59,735 nucleotides of DNA from Triparma columacea (lineage: Eukaryota > Sar > Bolidophyceae > Parmales > Triparmaceae). The translations under genes were made by a program, and so were the position numbers. Below, piece by piece: positions 1 through 12,760 of the stretch. Below the pieces are notes generated by a model. That model made no database searches, was not told the origin of the DNA, and was given only the letters and a program-made list of their open reading frames with translations. Position 1 is the first letter of the stretch. The number at the start of each line of letters is the position of its first letter. Location: contig BRYA01000022.1 of the NCBI GenBank assembly GCA_030267965.1, positions 1-59,735 on the forward strand. Reading direction: 5' to 3'.

Positions 1-588
1 TTTTTCAAAAATCCTATCTGTAACATAAGACCCCAAACCCTAGCTGTAACCCTTGCCCTAGCAGGGCCTATAGACAGTACCCTAAGCCTAACCCCCCTTA
101 CAGACTTATTCACCCAAATACTCCCACAGTACATCTACTATCTACTATACTATGCCTTTCCTTCCACTTATCATCTGTATAGCTGTATATATCCCATGAC
201 CCACCCCCTAACATATCCGTTCCCCTGACCCTGACCCTAACCCCAACCTAACCCACCCCCAGTACCTAACCAGACCCTCACAAATAACACAGAACCATTG
301 CCAATCACCTCCCTAACCCTTCCCAAGAGTATATAACACCCTTACCCCTCAATCTACCATTTCCACTTTCTCGGCCCAGTTAGGGTTCTCCATACTGCCT
401 TAACCCTGGCCCTAACCCCACCCAATCACCCAAAACCTAAAATACCCCAACCCACACCCTAAAACACTTACACTACACCCACAAACCACCTAACCATACC
501 TTATTCACCCAGACTCTCCCAAATCCTCCAAACAAGACTCAACTTCAACCACACACCTGAACTCCTGCTTAGGGTCGGGCTACCAGTG
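1..588. repeat. Subtelomeric degenerate CCCTAA-rich DNA
   Basis: No gene is visible. The + strand is C/A/T-rich with scattered single CCCTAA or CCTAACC units, for example near 35-60, 85-95, 225-250 and 395-420. This is what decayed telomere-associated sequence looks like. The C-rich strand reads 5'->3', the orientation expected at the left end of a chromosome or contig. Confidence 0.75.
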
Positions 589-649
589 TCTAACCCTAAC
601 CCTAACCCTAACCCTAACCCGGTATCTAACCCTAACCCTAACCCTAACA
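589..649. repeat. Telomeric (CCCTAA)n tract
   Basis: Perfect CCTAAC/CCCTAA repeats run in two blocks (about 589-620 and 626-649), split by a short CGGTATCT interruption. TTAGGG is the telomere unit of many stramenopiles. Because it is interrupted and 0.6 kb from the window edge, it is an internal (interstitial) tract or the inner edge of a telomere. Confidence 0.9.
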
Positions 650-775
650 CCCTTTACACCCTTTACACCCTTTACACCCTTTACACCCTTTACACCCTTA
701 CACCCTTTACACCCTTTACACCCTTTACTCACTACACACCCTTTACTCACTACACACCCTTTCACTACCAGATCA
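649..775. repeat. CCCTTTACA 9-bp satellite
   Basis: About a dozen copies of a 9-bp unit (ACCCTTTAC) follow directly on the telomeric repeats. The last copies contain a TCACTACAC variant. The unit resembles a telomere repeat variant (CCCT plus TTACA) and could have arisen from it. Open frames across this array encode only short-period peptides and are not genes. Confidence 0.9.
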
Positions 776-789
776 AAAAGTAACGGTTA

Positions 790-1850
790 TCGTATCCTAC
801 ACCTTTCACACCCTTCACACACCTTTACACCCTTCACACACTTTATCTTCACACACACTTTACTCTTACAAACACTTTACCTTTACCTTTACACACTCCA
901 TACAATCTTATACTCTTCTCTTTTTTACTCTCCTCTTTCACTCCTTTCACTCCTCTTCACAACTACACTCAACCTCCTTCAATTCATCTTCATACACATT
1001 TACTACACATACACATATCATTCCATCTTATACCCTCCTCTCTTCTACTCTCTCTCCTTAACTTCTCTCACTCCTCTCTAAAACTACACTCAACCTCCTT
1101 TTATTTATCTTCATACACATCTACTACACTTACACACATCATTGCACCTTATACCCTCCTCCCTTCTACTCTCACTATTAAACTCCTTTTTTTTCTCCTT
1201 TCTCCACAACCACACTCACACTCCTTTTATTCATCCCCATACACACAATTTACCTTTACACACATCATTCCACCTTATACTTTCCTCTCTTTTACTCAAA
1301 CTCTTTAATATATCTTATTCCTCTCCCCAATTACACTCTACCTTCTTTAATTCATCTTCATACACATATACTACATTTACACACATCATTCCACCTTATA
1401 TTCTTCTTTCTTCTTCTCTTAACCTGCAACTACTTTCACTTCTCTCTAACCATACTCACCCTCCTAATTTATCCTCATACACATCCACTACATTTCCATT
1501 ATACCCACAAACCACTATAACACTTCCATATTCTTCAAAACTCCATACATATTTATAACACTACCACAACCCTCACAAATCACTGAAACACTTCCATAAC
1601 TCTCCAAAATTTCATACACATCTACTATACTTCCAATATACTCACAAAGCACTTTCACACTCCCACAATACATCTACTACTCTTCCAAATACTCTCAATC
1701 TTCTTTTAAAACCCCACAATACATCAACTACACATCTAAAATACTCACAAACTATTTTAACACTCCCACAATACATCTACTACACCTCTAGAATATTCCC
1801 AAAAATAACAAATCAAATCAATTTTTTCCTACAAATACTGCTGCATTAAT
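790..1850. repeat. G-poor subtelomeric satellite, period about 121 bp
   Basis: The + strand is almost pure C/T/A. A unit containing CTTCATACACAT, then CTACAC and CATCATTCCACCTTATA, recurs near 988, 1109, 1234, 1356 and 1473, giving a spacing of 117-124 bp. From about 1560 to 1800 a second, shorter motif (CCCACAATACATCTACTAC) recurs. The open frame at 1142-1558 is a low-complexity by-product of the missing G and is not supported as a gene. Confidence 0.8.
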
Positions 1851-1852
1851 AG

Positions 1853-4800
1853 TCACGCCCCATCCTCATCTTTGGGCACAACCCTACTTACTTTTACCTT
1901 CCCACCTCCTAGCCCTGTAATATCTCTACCATCAGCACCTCCTACACTTGCTCTTCTAATACTCAATCTCAAAGCACCTGCTAGACCACCCTCAGCTTCA
2001 GCATCAACACTTACTCTCCTAACACTCTCTCTTCTTCTTGCATCTCCATCTGCTGGAATGAACTCTACTGGTACTTTAGCCTTCATCACATCTGTAAACC
2101 AGTCTGGCTTTTCTTCTTCCCATTTAGCCCAGTTTAAGCCAACCCATGTCTTAATTTCTCCTTCAATTGAGACCCAATGATGTTTTGACCTTTTAAAGAC
2201 TGAAAACATTATTGCATCACTTTTCCTTTCAAGGAAATATGCCATAGTCTTGTCCTTCCCTCTTTGAATGCTCCAAAAAGTGTGCAAATACTTCTTCTCA
2301 ATATTCAAAAAGAAGACAGCAAAGCATACAGTAGTTATAGGTATGAAATAATTCACAATTGATGATGCAATATCAATTGCTTGCTCATCAACATAAGGTG
2401 AAACTGTATATATTGACACTGGTAGGCTTACCATTGTCAACAAAAGACCAAACAACCAAAAGGCTCCCCCTACTTCATTAGGATTTCTAAACTGCGCAAT
2501 TGAAGTGAAGTCTACAATGATCTTTACAATCAATCTAGAAATAATACTATTCAAAACCTCCATGCTACCCCCCAATGGTGCCCAATACCAAAAGTCTCCC
2601 CTCAATATCTTCACGAATATGTACAGCCCAAGGTCAGCTCCAATATAGAGAAAGGCCCAACTACCTCCAATCAACCCAAGAAGAACTATTGTTGTACACC
2701 TTATTAGAAGCATTCCTGCAGTGAACAGCAGCATGGACACAAATACTACTGTTCTCTTACTTGCCTTAGCAGGTATGTAGCCATAGAATTCTGGTGTTTC
2801 TTCTCTCTTATTAGGGTCTGTGTCCCAGTCATAACTAATTGTTGCTGATGCAAAGCCTGTTGTGATTGCTGACACTGCAACTGAAAGCCATGCTGAAGTT
2901 CCAACATCTTTTGTCACTTTTTGCTATAGCCATAAGTTGGATGATCACACCAGGGATTGCCTCAGCAAACATCTCAACCACTTTCATAACTGTCATCTCA
3001 CGCATTGGGTCAACTGAAGCCCCAAACACTTGCTTTGCTCCAGTTGCTACCCTGTAGGCATCAACAGCAGGCTTAAATCCGATCAAAATAGGAGACCACT
3101 CCCTTAGTACTGTCAACATCCCCAACTTTCTGTTCTGCAAGTAAACAGCCAACATTTGAATCCCAATTGACACAGCCAAACTTGCCAAAGATGCATTAAA
3201 GTACCCATACTTCTCATCACTCCAAAACATGTACGTCACATACACATCACTTAGCAAATCTGCCATACTTGTGACAGCGCCAACAGTCACTCTTGCTTTC
3301 AACCCCCAAGGCACTTCCTCCAAAAGCCTGTAGCTAATTGTCTCCAGCATAGGTCTGAACCACTCATACTCCTCATCAAGCTCCTGTAGAGCAGGGAAAT
3401 TTAAGATGAAGGCATCAACAGCAGCAGCTGGCTGAGTATTAATAGCCAAACTCCTAGCTAGAGACTCTCCAATCTCCCTTCCCTCCTTCTCTCCCAGCTC
3501 TGCAGCCTTACCCTCTACCTTCCTCAACTTACTCAGCTTGTTCTTCACAACAGCGCCAATCATTGGTATAACAAACGGGTACTTCTCAGCAGCCTGTCTC
3601 AGAACATAATTTGACCCTATAAATAACCTCACTGCCTCCTCCTTTGTCCTTCCCTTCTTCCTGAAACTTATTGCAACAAACAGTTGCTCTCCCAACAACT
3701 TTCCTGTTTGGTTAGGATCTAAACCTGTATAGTCTTGTGTAGTATCATTCACAGCATGTGAAGCAATCAGTGCGCCTCCGTTGTCCATGCCAACACTTGC
3801 TCTTCTAATACTTGCTCTCATTGCACCTGCTAGACCACCCTCGGCTTCAGCATCAACACTTGCTCTCCTCACACTCTCTCTCCTTCTAGCATCTCCATCT
3901 GATGGAATGAAGTCTACAGGTACTGTTGCTTTTATCACATCAGTAAACCAATCTGGCTGCTCCTCTTCCCATTTTTCCCAGTTCATTTCAACCCATTTCT
4001 TAATTTCTCCTTCAATTGAGACCCAATGATGCCTTGAGCGTCTAAATACCTCAATCTTTATATTATCACTTTCCCCTTCAAGGAAAAATGACATTGTCAT
4101 ATCCTTTGACCTCTGTGGACTCCAGAAGCTGTGCCAGTACTTCCTTTCGATATTCAAAAAGAAGACAGCAAAGCATAGGGTAGTTATCAGTATGGTATAC
4201 TTCACAATAGTCGATGCTACATCAATTGTGCTCTCATCAACATAAGGTGAAGCTACATATATTGACACTGGCAGGCTTCCCATTGTCAACACAAGACCAA
4301 ACAACCAATAAGCTCCCCCAACTTCATTAGGATGTCTAAAATGTGCTATTGAAGTAAAGTCTACAATGATCTTTACAACCACTCTCATTACAATACTCGT
4401 CACGATCTCCAAGTTACCCCCGGTTGGAAACCAGTACCAGAAGTCACCTCTCAATATCTTAACCAAAATGTACAGGCCAAGGTCGGCTCCAATGTAGAAA
4501 AAGACCCATTTACCTCCCATCAACCCAAGAAGAACTATGGTTGTACACCTTATTAGAAGCATTCCTGCAGTGAACAGCAACATGGAAACAAATACTACTG
4601 TTCTCTTGCTTGCTTTTGCTGGTATATACCCATAAAAGTTTGGTGTTCCTTCTCTCCTAGCAGGGTCTGTGTCCCAGTCATAACTAATTGTTGCAGAGGC
4701 AAAGCCTGTTGTAATTGCTGACACTGCAACTGAAAGCCATGCTGAAGTTCCAACCTCATTGTCACTTGTTGCTATAGCCATGAGTTGGATGATCACTCCA

Positions 4801-7800
4801 GGTATAGCTTCTGCGAACATCTCAGAACCTTTTATGTATGTATTCTCTACCATTGGGTCAACAGCTTTCCCTAACTCTTGTTTTCCTCCTTTCGCAATCC
4901 TATAAGCATCAACTGCAGGCTTGTACCCAAGCAAAATAGGAAACCATTCCCTTAACACCTTTTCCATTCCCAAATTTTTGTTCTGTGCCCAAACAGCCAA
5001 CATTTGAATCCCAATTGACGCTGCCAAACTTGCAAAAGAAGCCTGGAAGTACCCCCATTTCTTATCACTGTAAAACATGTACGTCACATACACATCAGTC
5101 AGCAAATCAACCATGCTTGTGGCAGCACCAACAGTCACCCTTGCCTTTAAGCCTAAGTTAGACTTCATAAATAGTTTCATAACTATCTCCTCAAGCATGG
5201 GTCTTAACCACTCTTGTTCATTCATTACTTCTTGAACTTCAGTGAATTGATGTGCCCATTCATCTACAGCATGAGCAGCAGACAAAGTAGTCAACATGAC
5301 TGCTGTCATTGCACTCCCAATCTCCCACCCCCTGGCTTCTTCCTCACTCTTAACATCTCCCTCATTTGTTGCTCTCCTTTTTAATTTGTTCATAACCACA
5401 GCAAACAGCATAGTTCTCATGAAACCATGCTGCTCTGTAGTCTCTCTCAGTGACCTATTGGCAGCAAGAAATTGCCTCACGACCTCTACTTTACTGCCCC
5501 CAACATTCCTTTTCTTCACTCTCTCCATCAGCTGCTCTCCAAACCTCCTTCCATCCTGTTCCCCTGCTTCTGTGCTCTTCAGAAGGTTATCGAAGTAGTA
5601 AGCAGCATCAGTTGCTATGCTCAGGTGCTTAATTACACTCTTTTTGCTGGCGGCTTTTCCTAACCCCTCCTGTCTAGTCACCAATACAACCTCCGTCTTA
5701 TCCTGGTCTACCTCGCAAAGTTTTGCAGCAGTGAAATGTCCTTTGTGTTCAACTATGGCAACAAGAGTCTTGTTGTTGACTCTGTGTAGCTCGAGCTTGG
5801 AGTCAACTCCACTTTTAAGGTCCCAGAAGAATGCTGCAACTTCCTTATTGGATGCTCTCACAGTTATTGAAGTCTTTCCCCAACCCATTCCCTTCTCTGC
5901 CTTTATCAATATCTGCCCAGTCAAGCCACTACTGATCTCTTGAGCTTCATCAATCTCGTCAAAGTGACTTTCAATCCCTGGTGCTCCCTCAATTGCAATC
6001 TCTTCAAACTTTTCTATGATCTGCTGTCTCTTGAAGGCGGCAATCTCATTGCTCTTGTCAAAATCCTTCCTTAAGTCTGAGACTACTCCAAGAAACCTTG
6101 GTGCAAGCTTGTTTGTGATAGAAGAGTAGAATACACCACCAAGGTCTAACTTTGTTGATAAGGTCACTAATGTTTGTGGCACACCTCCAACAGGGTCCAG
6201 TGGCTCAAATACATAAACTGTGTGTGCCTTCACTAACACATTCCCAGCCTTCACTGGAAAGTCTTTTTGAAGCTCCTCTTTATCTTCAAAATTAATGATA
6301 ACTTTGCCGTCATCTTGTTTGAGCCAGATAATTTTATTTCTTCCATCACGAGGAGCAAATCCAGGGAGACCAAGTTCCCTTGTTGTGATGTAATAGAAGG
6401 TGTGGTCATTAACATTTTTGACGTGATACTCAGTGATCCCTCGCTCCTTTGAAGTTTTACGGAATTCTCTTGAATCCAAAAATAACTCATAAGCAGCACA
6501 CTCCTCCACACTAGCATCAACCACAGTAATGGCAAAACCAGTTCCACTGCTTTCCCCGTCAACATGAACTAGCTTCATCTTGACCCTCTCATCAGGACTC
6601 TTCAGATCATCAAAATTCTCATCCTCCTTGCACTTCTCATAGAATTCCTTACCCTTCCTAATTGCCGCCTTTTCCTCATCTGTATAATCTTGGTGTTCGT
6701 TCATGATGATGTTGGCAAGAGAGGCCAGTGCAGCTTTATCAACCTCATCATCCCGCTTGAAGGAATCCCTCAGTCCTACTATCACACTAAGCACGTATGG
6801 GGTTGATTTGTTGACGACTTTCACAGGAATGTGCCCTCCTGTGTCCATAAACTGGGTCACTGTAAGTTTACACTGGAGAACACCATTATGGTCCTCAATA
6901 TTTTTGGCAGTGAACATCCCACTTGTTGTTGCCGGCACAAGCTTTCCTAGGTTTTCCCCATAGTCTATCTGCTCTTTAGCTGGGACAAATGCTACAGACA
7001 TTGCACTATCTTGGTGTCCCTTTTGCCACACAAATCTGTTTATAAACTCTCTTTTGTGAAGAGGGAAAGGAAATTTCTTGACTGTTGCAAACAGCTTTTC
7101 ATTCACCCTTCCTTCACCACTCTCCTTTATCTGCAGCCTTGCGGGATTCCCTTCCTCTTTGTCCACTGCCATCCTCTCCCTGCTGCAGAACTCAAAGAAC
7201 CAAGCAGCTGCTTCCTCGGCTGAGCAGTCAGCGATACACTCGGCTCTTCCAAGACCAAGTGTCTTTTTTCCTTTCTCCTGCTGCTTGTACTTGATCTCCA
7301 TCTTCACTCCCTCATAAGGTGACTCGAGAGGCCTCCACCCTTCTTCATCCTCCCCACCAAAGAGTTTCTCCAACTCCCCAAACACCTTCTTCTGGTCCTC
7401 CTCCAACTCAACCCCCTCCCTCATCCTCTCCACCAAGGCCCCTCTGACCTCAGCATCAACCTCCTTCCCATTCCTCCTGAACTTCTCCTGCAACCTGTTG
7501 GCCTCAACAAGCTGATTCTTAGCAAGGTAGTTGATTGCATTGTCCATCAGTGTCTTTTGAAGGCCTTGGAAATGCAGATCAACTGTTTGAACGCGTGTCA
7601 CTCTGCAGACATTTGGAGCAATCTCATTGAAGAAGTAGACACCTGTAGTCTCTGCGAGCACAAATCCTTCCTTACTGAGGTCCTTGAAGCCTCCTCCAGG
7701 GTACTCTGTCAGTGGCACAAAAGCTAATATGTAGGAAGTTTTGCCATTCTCAAGTTTAACCTCCTTCCACACAAACCAATTCTCAAATAGTCGATTGGTG

Positions 7801-9380
7801 GCAGCAGGGACCTTCTTGCCTGCATGATAATGCACACTTCTAGTTCCGTTGACATCCTTCCTGATTGTCCTTGGCAAGTTCCCTTCTTTTTGGTTGTGTT
7901 TTAAAGACTTCTCAAATGTGTCAAGCAGAAATTGCTCTGCCAACATACCCTTTGCTGACTTGTCCACAGTGACGCCAAAGGCTGCCCACACATTGTCCCC
8001 CTCTCTCCACAGGAACTTGTCAATGCCCTCTTTCAGTGTCCCCTTGACTCTCTTCCCCTTTGTGTGAAGTGCCTTCTCTAGCCTCCCAACCCTCTCCAAC
8101 ATTGCGTCCTCCTCTATTGTCATAGGCGGTGCCCTCGGCATGATCTCCTCCACAAAGTGTCTTTTCCTCCTCTCATCAATGACACCAGGCTGTCTGAACT
8201 TCTTCCTGACCTCCTCCATAATACCCTTTACTGCTGCATACGTAGCCTTGACGTCTCCCTTTTTGATCCTGCCACTGTTGCTGCCTTCAACACTAGATCT
8301 CGTGGATCTCACACTCTTAAAGCTTTTGAATGTGCGAACATCATCTTCTGCTATCATCTCTGTTGCTCTCTCCTCTGCCTTGAGAGTTCCCACCATGGTG
8401 ACTGCAGTTTGTCCAAATTCAAAATCAGTGAGGCTGAGCTCCCCTTTAATGACACCTCGCTTGACAGTCTTGGTCTTTATTGACGTGAGAATTTCGACAA
8501 GCATCGCAGTTGCCTCATCAGAAAGGTCGTCCTCATCAAGGGGTGCCAACTCCATAATGTTCGTCGATTTGTCAAGAGATACGACTTTGACGTTGAGGAG
8601 AAATTCGACAAACTTATTCCTTCTGCCGTAGTGCTGCCAGTAGACAAGTCTGTGAATGACTCCTTCCTTTTCGTCATACTCCTGGAGGGTCTTCCTTCGG
8701 AACTTGCCCTGCTCACAATCAGTGAGTAGAAAGTCAATGATCTTGTCACGCTCGTCGTGGAAGACACCAGCGAGCTCCATAACCTTCACATCGACACCGG
8801 TAGAGTTGTCGATGAGACCTTCAACTGCTCCTCTCTCCTCAAGAAGCTTCACAAGTTTGCCTTGTTCAGGTCCAAGAGCTGCAAAATTGATATCTACGGG
8901 ACCGTGTATTGCGGAGGGTGTATGATTGGGGCTGGAGAGGGGCTGCGGGGGGTCTTTGTTCCTGACGGTGTTGTCAGGATCTAATGTCATGGACTGAGCG
9001 GCAGTGGCGAGGCTGTCAGTCGCAAGGCCGACTGGCGTGTGGCTGGGAGTTGCGCACCCAACAGCCCTGTCAATCTCCTCATCAGTCTGGGTGGCTCCAC
9101 CGATGCTTACGAGGGACGCTTTGTTTCCCTCGGCTTTTTCCTCCACAGAATTTTCATTGCCACCGAGGCCGTCAGGAGGATCGTCGACGCGAAAAACCTG
9201 TCCATTCTCCATATTATTGTCATTGATAGAGTCAATAACATCTTCAGGAGCACCGAATACCTCCTCGTTTGCCTCGCTGGCAAAGTCGATGGTTTTTTCG
9301 TGGTCCTGGAGGCTATTCTTGACATCGCTGCGGGCTACAATGTGCTTGTCCTCCTGCTGTGGGCTGTCTTTAGTGCTCAT
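1853..9380 (-). CDS. Giant START-like / tandem multi-TM protein, frameshifted
   Basis: A single uninterrupted frame encodes about 2,150 residues before a break near 2905, after which the same protein continues in the next frame to the stop at 1853. I start at the ATG at 9380; upstream only a TTG is available. After a disordered N-terminus come START-like lipid-binding folds (approximate residues 470-630, 690-880, 930-1110, with a weaker one at 1135-1290). Two of them end in the typical C-terminal helix (GG.IP...VNK..P, then LR.DF). Then two tandem copies of a module of about 600 residues follow, each with a helical lead, several membrane segments and the motif DLL(S/T)DVYVTYMF; this recalls XK-related membrane proteins, a tentative likeness. 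Parts of the two copies are nearly identical in DNA. Probable role: lipid sensing or transfer at a membrane (inference). The gene abuts the subtelomere. Confidence 0.7.
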
Positions 9381-10771
9381 TTCGACACTCAAATTGGCTT
9401 TCTTGGTGTCTAACGGTGCGTAAGGGTGCGAAATAAGTTTGGTGAGCTTCGTAAGGAACAAATTGAGCTTCGCATGCTATTTACGACCAGTTCCAAGAAA
9501 TTGCCCAAAAGGCCCCATTGTGCCCAACAATCTTGCCATCTGCTGTGTTCTTCAACCACTGATCTCCACAATGAAAAGGTTTGTGAAGGCCCAAAAGCCT
9601 CACTTTCTCGTCATATTGCCCCCCCCCCCCCTTCTTCGTCACTTACCTTGACGAATATGCTGTCCGCAAGCTTGGGTTTGAGCCTTGAGCAGGAGGGCTC
9701 AGGGCAGGAGGGACAATGTCGTTGGTTGTTGGACGGCGGGGGAGTCAAATATGTAATAAGGTTTTGGTGGGAGTCCTAGATGAATGCAAAAGGTGAGTTA
9801 CGGAGTGCGAGAGGTCCTATTGGGGGAGATCACCAAAACCAGTAAGAGCAGTTGCGGCGAGGGGGGAGTGTTAGGGGAGGCCTAGGGGAAGTTTTGCTTC
9901 AACGAGGAAGGTTTTGCGTCGAGTTCGATGTCGAGAAGAGCTGAGGTGCTCTCAATTTGGAGTTAGGTAGTCGTACACTAGATTAATTTTGTGGTTAAGG
10001 ATGTGCACTTGCAAATCGAAAATCGGAAAAATTGAATTGTCTATTTTATACCTACGAAATATATATTGTTATTAACAATCAATTATATAAACTAATGTAG
10101 TATATATGATAATATGAAACTTGTTTTGATATCTCAAGAATATAATTTTAGTAATGTCTCAAATGTAACTTGATATATGCAATTATCTTACATATATACT
10201 ACTTCGAATATTATCGTGTGCTTATATTACCTAAATAAATATTTGAAATTTCTCAGGTGTAAAATATTTTTCTATATAATTTGTTGTAAATTTTAAAATC
10301 AATTGAGAATATCTGATACAAATATAAAGATCTTTAGGAAACAATAAAGAATTTAGAAGACTTTTGAAAAATGTTGCGAGCAAAGGCGATTTTTGTTAAT
10401 GACTAACAAAAACCACTAAGAGCGTAACAGTTGTCAATATTATTAGTCCTTCTTACGTCCCCTCGTAATTAATTCAAATTGGCTTTCTGATAGGCTTGAT
10501 CTCTGGGGTGGAGGAGGTGGGTTAGTCAAAATCACATCAGTAGTCACAGATGATGCGACGATAGATTCAATCGTAAGCGTATCAGAGCGATAACAAACTC
10601 TATGGCGAGCTAATTGTAACTGAATCTTGAATCTCTTTTGCAGACTGCTTCTTGTTATTAAACCACTTTACCGCCCCCCTTGGACGTGGATGTTTTGTTT
10701 TCTTCCTTTGTCCCCCTTCGACCCCCTAATTATTCCCAATCCTATGTTCCCCCCCCCCCTTTTGTCCCTTC
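9381..10771. other. Gene-free spacer with AT-rich core
   Basis: I see no gene on either strand. The first 600 bases should hold the promoter of the giant START-like gene. From about 9985 to 10430 the base composition drops sharply to AT-rich (many ATATAT and TTAAT runs), unlike the GC-richer surroundings. From 10440 to 10770 composition returns to normal and ends in a C-tract just beyond the calreticulin stop. Confidence 0.6.
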
Positions 10772-12657
10772 TTAAAGTTCGTCGTGTTCTTCTTCCTCTT
10801 CGTCCATGTCAGCTTCGAACTTAGCTTTAGCAGCCGCTTCCTCAGCCTCCCTAGCCGCTTCCTCCCTTTCCTTCTCCATAATATCCTCGAACATTTTCTT
10901 CTCCTTGTCCTGGATCTTGAAGAAGGTCTCCTCCGCGAACTGCTGCGCTTCCTCGAGGCTGTCAGTAACGATGATATTGTCGAAGCTGCTCCCGGCCGTT
11001 ACCTGCCATAGCTCAAACCCGATGTGGGTGCACTCTTCACACCTGGCGTGGAGGTTCTCGTCCGGGGTGTAGTCGGGGTTTGGGATCATGGGGTGGACCC
11101 ACTCTCCCTTGTAGTCAGGGTTGTCGATCATGGCAGGCTTCCAAGTACCCTTGTAGTCAGGGTTGGGCATGACGGGTGCCTGAATTGAGAGGTGGAGGAG
11201 GAGGAGGAGGGAGGGGGGGGGGGGGAGGGGGGGAGCGAAGCGACTCGGTAAGGATACAGATGTCTTTGATCCTTAGTTTCTACTTAATCCCACCGTAAAG
11301 TTCCTTACCTCCCACTCCCCGTCATCCTCGTCATCCCAATCGTCAGGTTTCTTAGCCTCCGGGTCAGGTATCTCCGGTGGGATGTCATCGTACCCTTCGG
11401 GTTTCTTATCCTCGGGGTCTGGTATCTTCCTTTCGTCGACCCAGTCGTCAGGCTTGGATTTTGAGGGGTCCGCGATCTCCTTGGGGAGGAGGAAATCAAA
11501 GGAGGACTCGAGGCTACCGGCGCGGACAGACTTGTTGTCGATTAGGACCTCGAAGGTGTTGTCGGGCTTGACGTGGAGGGTGTAGAGGTGGCTGGTGGGG
11601 TTTGGGTTGGGGTAGGGGGGGGGGGAGGAGGTTAGGGCATTGTATTTTGAGGGTTACTCAAAATAGAAAAAAGGACTCCTAGTTGTGATTCGTAAACGCG
11701 ATCTGTAGGTCCACTCACCTAAGTTGATCAGTCTCGACCTTGACGTCCTTTTTGATGAGTTTATTATCGTCCTTCTCCCCGTAGTTGAAGATGACGTGCG
11801 TCCTCCTAGTGCCGCTCCCGCAGATGTCAGGCCCAAACATTATGCTGTAGAGGGTGTCTCCCCCGAAGGTGGAGGTGGGGAATTTGGAGCCCCCAGGGAG
11901 GAGCTTGATGTAGGCGCCGCCGCAGTCGAGGTTCTGCTCGTGCTTTACTTGGTATTGTATGACTAGGTCCTTGCCCTTGTTGGAGAGGGGGGAGGTTAGG
12001 GGGGCGGAGATGCCGTAGAACTTGGCGTCCTCGGAGGTCTTCAGGGCCGTGTCAGTGGAGCTGCCGTGCCATTTTCCGGCATCGAGGGTCCACTCTCCCA
12101 TGTCACTCTTGGATTTTCTGTGAGTAGGAGCGGTGAGGGTGGAGGTGAGGGGGGAGGAGGGGGGAGGTGATGGGGGAGGTGAGTAAAAAAAGGTTGTTGA
12201 CGACTTGACTACGTTCTCTTTCCCTCTATCTCCCAAGTCTTCAATCATTTAACAAGTTAAAGGCCCCAACGGGTCGTGGTTAGCGTGAATGAGGCTGTAT
12301 TTTGTTGCCTTCACATTTCCTCGGTCACGACGTGTTGCTTCATGTTCCAATTTGTTCCTCATTTTCATCATTATTTAGTATATTACGGGTATATAATATG
12401 TTGTGTGTGTTATGGATGGGCATGAATGGGAAGGGGTGACATGAATGGCTCTAGTGGTCATATTAAGGCATATTAAAGGCATATTCTCCCAACTCTCCGA
12501 TCCCTAAATATTTCTTCTTCCCCTTCTCTCACTAACCCCTATCTTACCCAGTAAATACACTTGTTGTCCAAGCATCCTTATTATCAAAGGTATCCTTAAA
12601 GTAGATCTTAGCGCTGGCAGGGGCCGCCAGCAGGAGGGCTCCAAGGGCAAACTTCAT
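10772..12657 (-). CDS. CALR: Calreticulin
   Basis: Calcium-binding lectin chaperone of the ER lumen. Four exons by eye: 12657-12548, 12117-11719, 11591-11309, 11179-10772, joining in phase to 399 residues, the usual family size. The N-terminus MKFALGALLLAAPASA is a clear signal peptide. The lectin domain contains KSKSDMGEW, CGGAYIKLL and HLYTLHVKPDN. The P domain shows IPDPEDKKPEGYDD and IPDPEAKKPDDWDD repeats, then three NPDYKG/NPDYT repeats. The C-terminal acidic tail ends in HDEL, the ER-retrieval signal. The 430-bp first intron separates the signal peptide exon from the lectin domain; introns 2 and 3 end in long C-tracts. The upstream flank is shared with the divergent receptor-like gene starting at 13009. 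Confidence 0.96.
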
Positions 12658-12760
12658 GAGACTTTTGCCCCTCTTCTTGCCAAGTGGAGGAGTTTTTGGA
12701 GCTCCGAAATGGAACAAGGATTTATTTCTGGAAGATTCCCGAGGACAAAGACCGAGCAGT

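Noticed and set aside
586..783. Open frame across telomeric and CCCTTTACA repeats, both strands
   Set aside because: Pure short-period translation of satellite DNA with a non-ATG start; not a gene.
1142..1558. 138-codon frame in the G-poor tract
   Set aside because: Absence of G on the strand removes two of three stop codon types (TAG and TGA); the product is low-complexity and non-ATG.
8140..8631. Antisense open frame inside the START-like giant gene
   Set aside because: Overlaps conserved coding sequence on the other strand, no domain or splice support.
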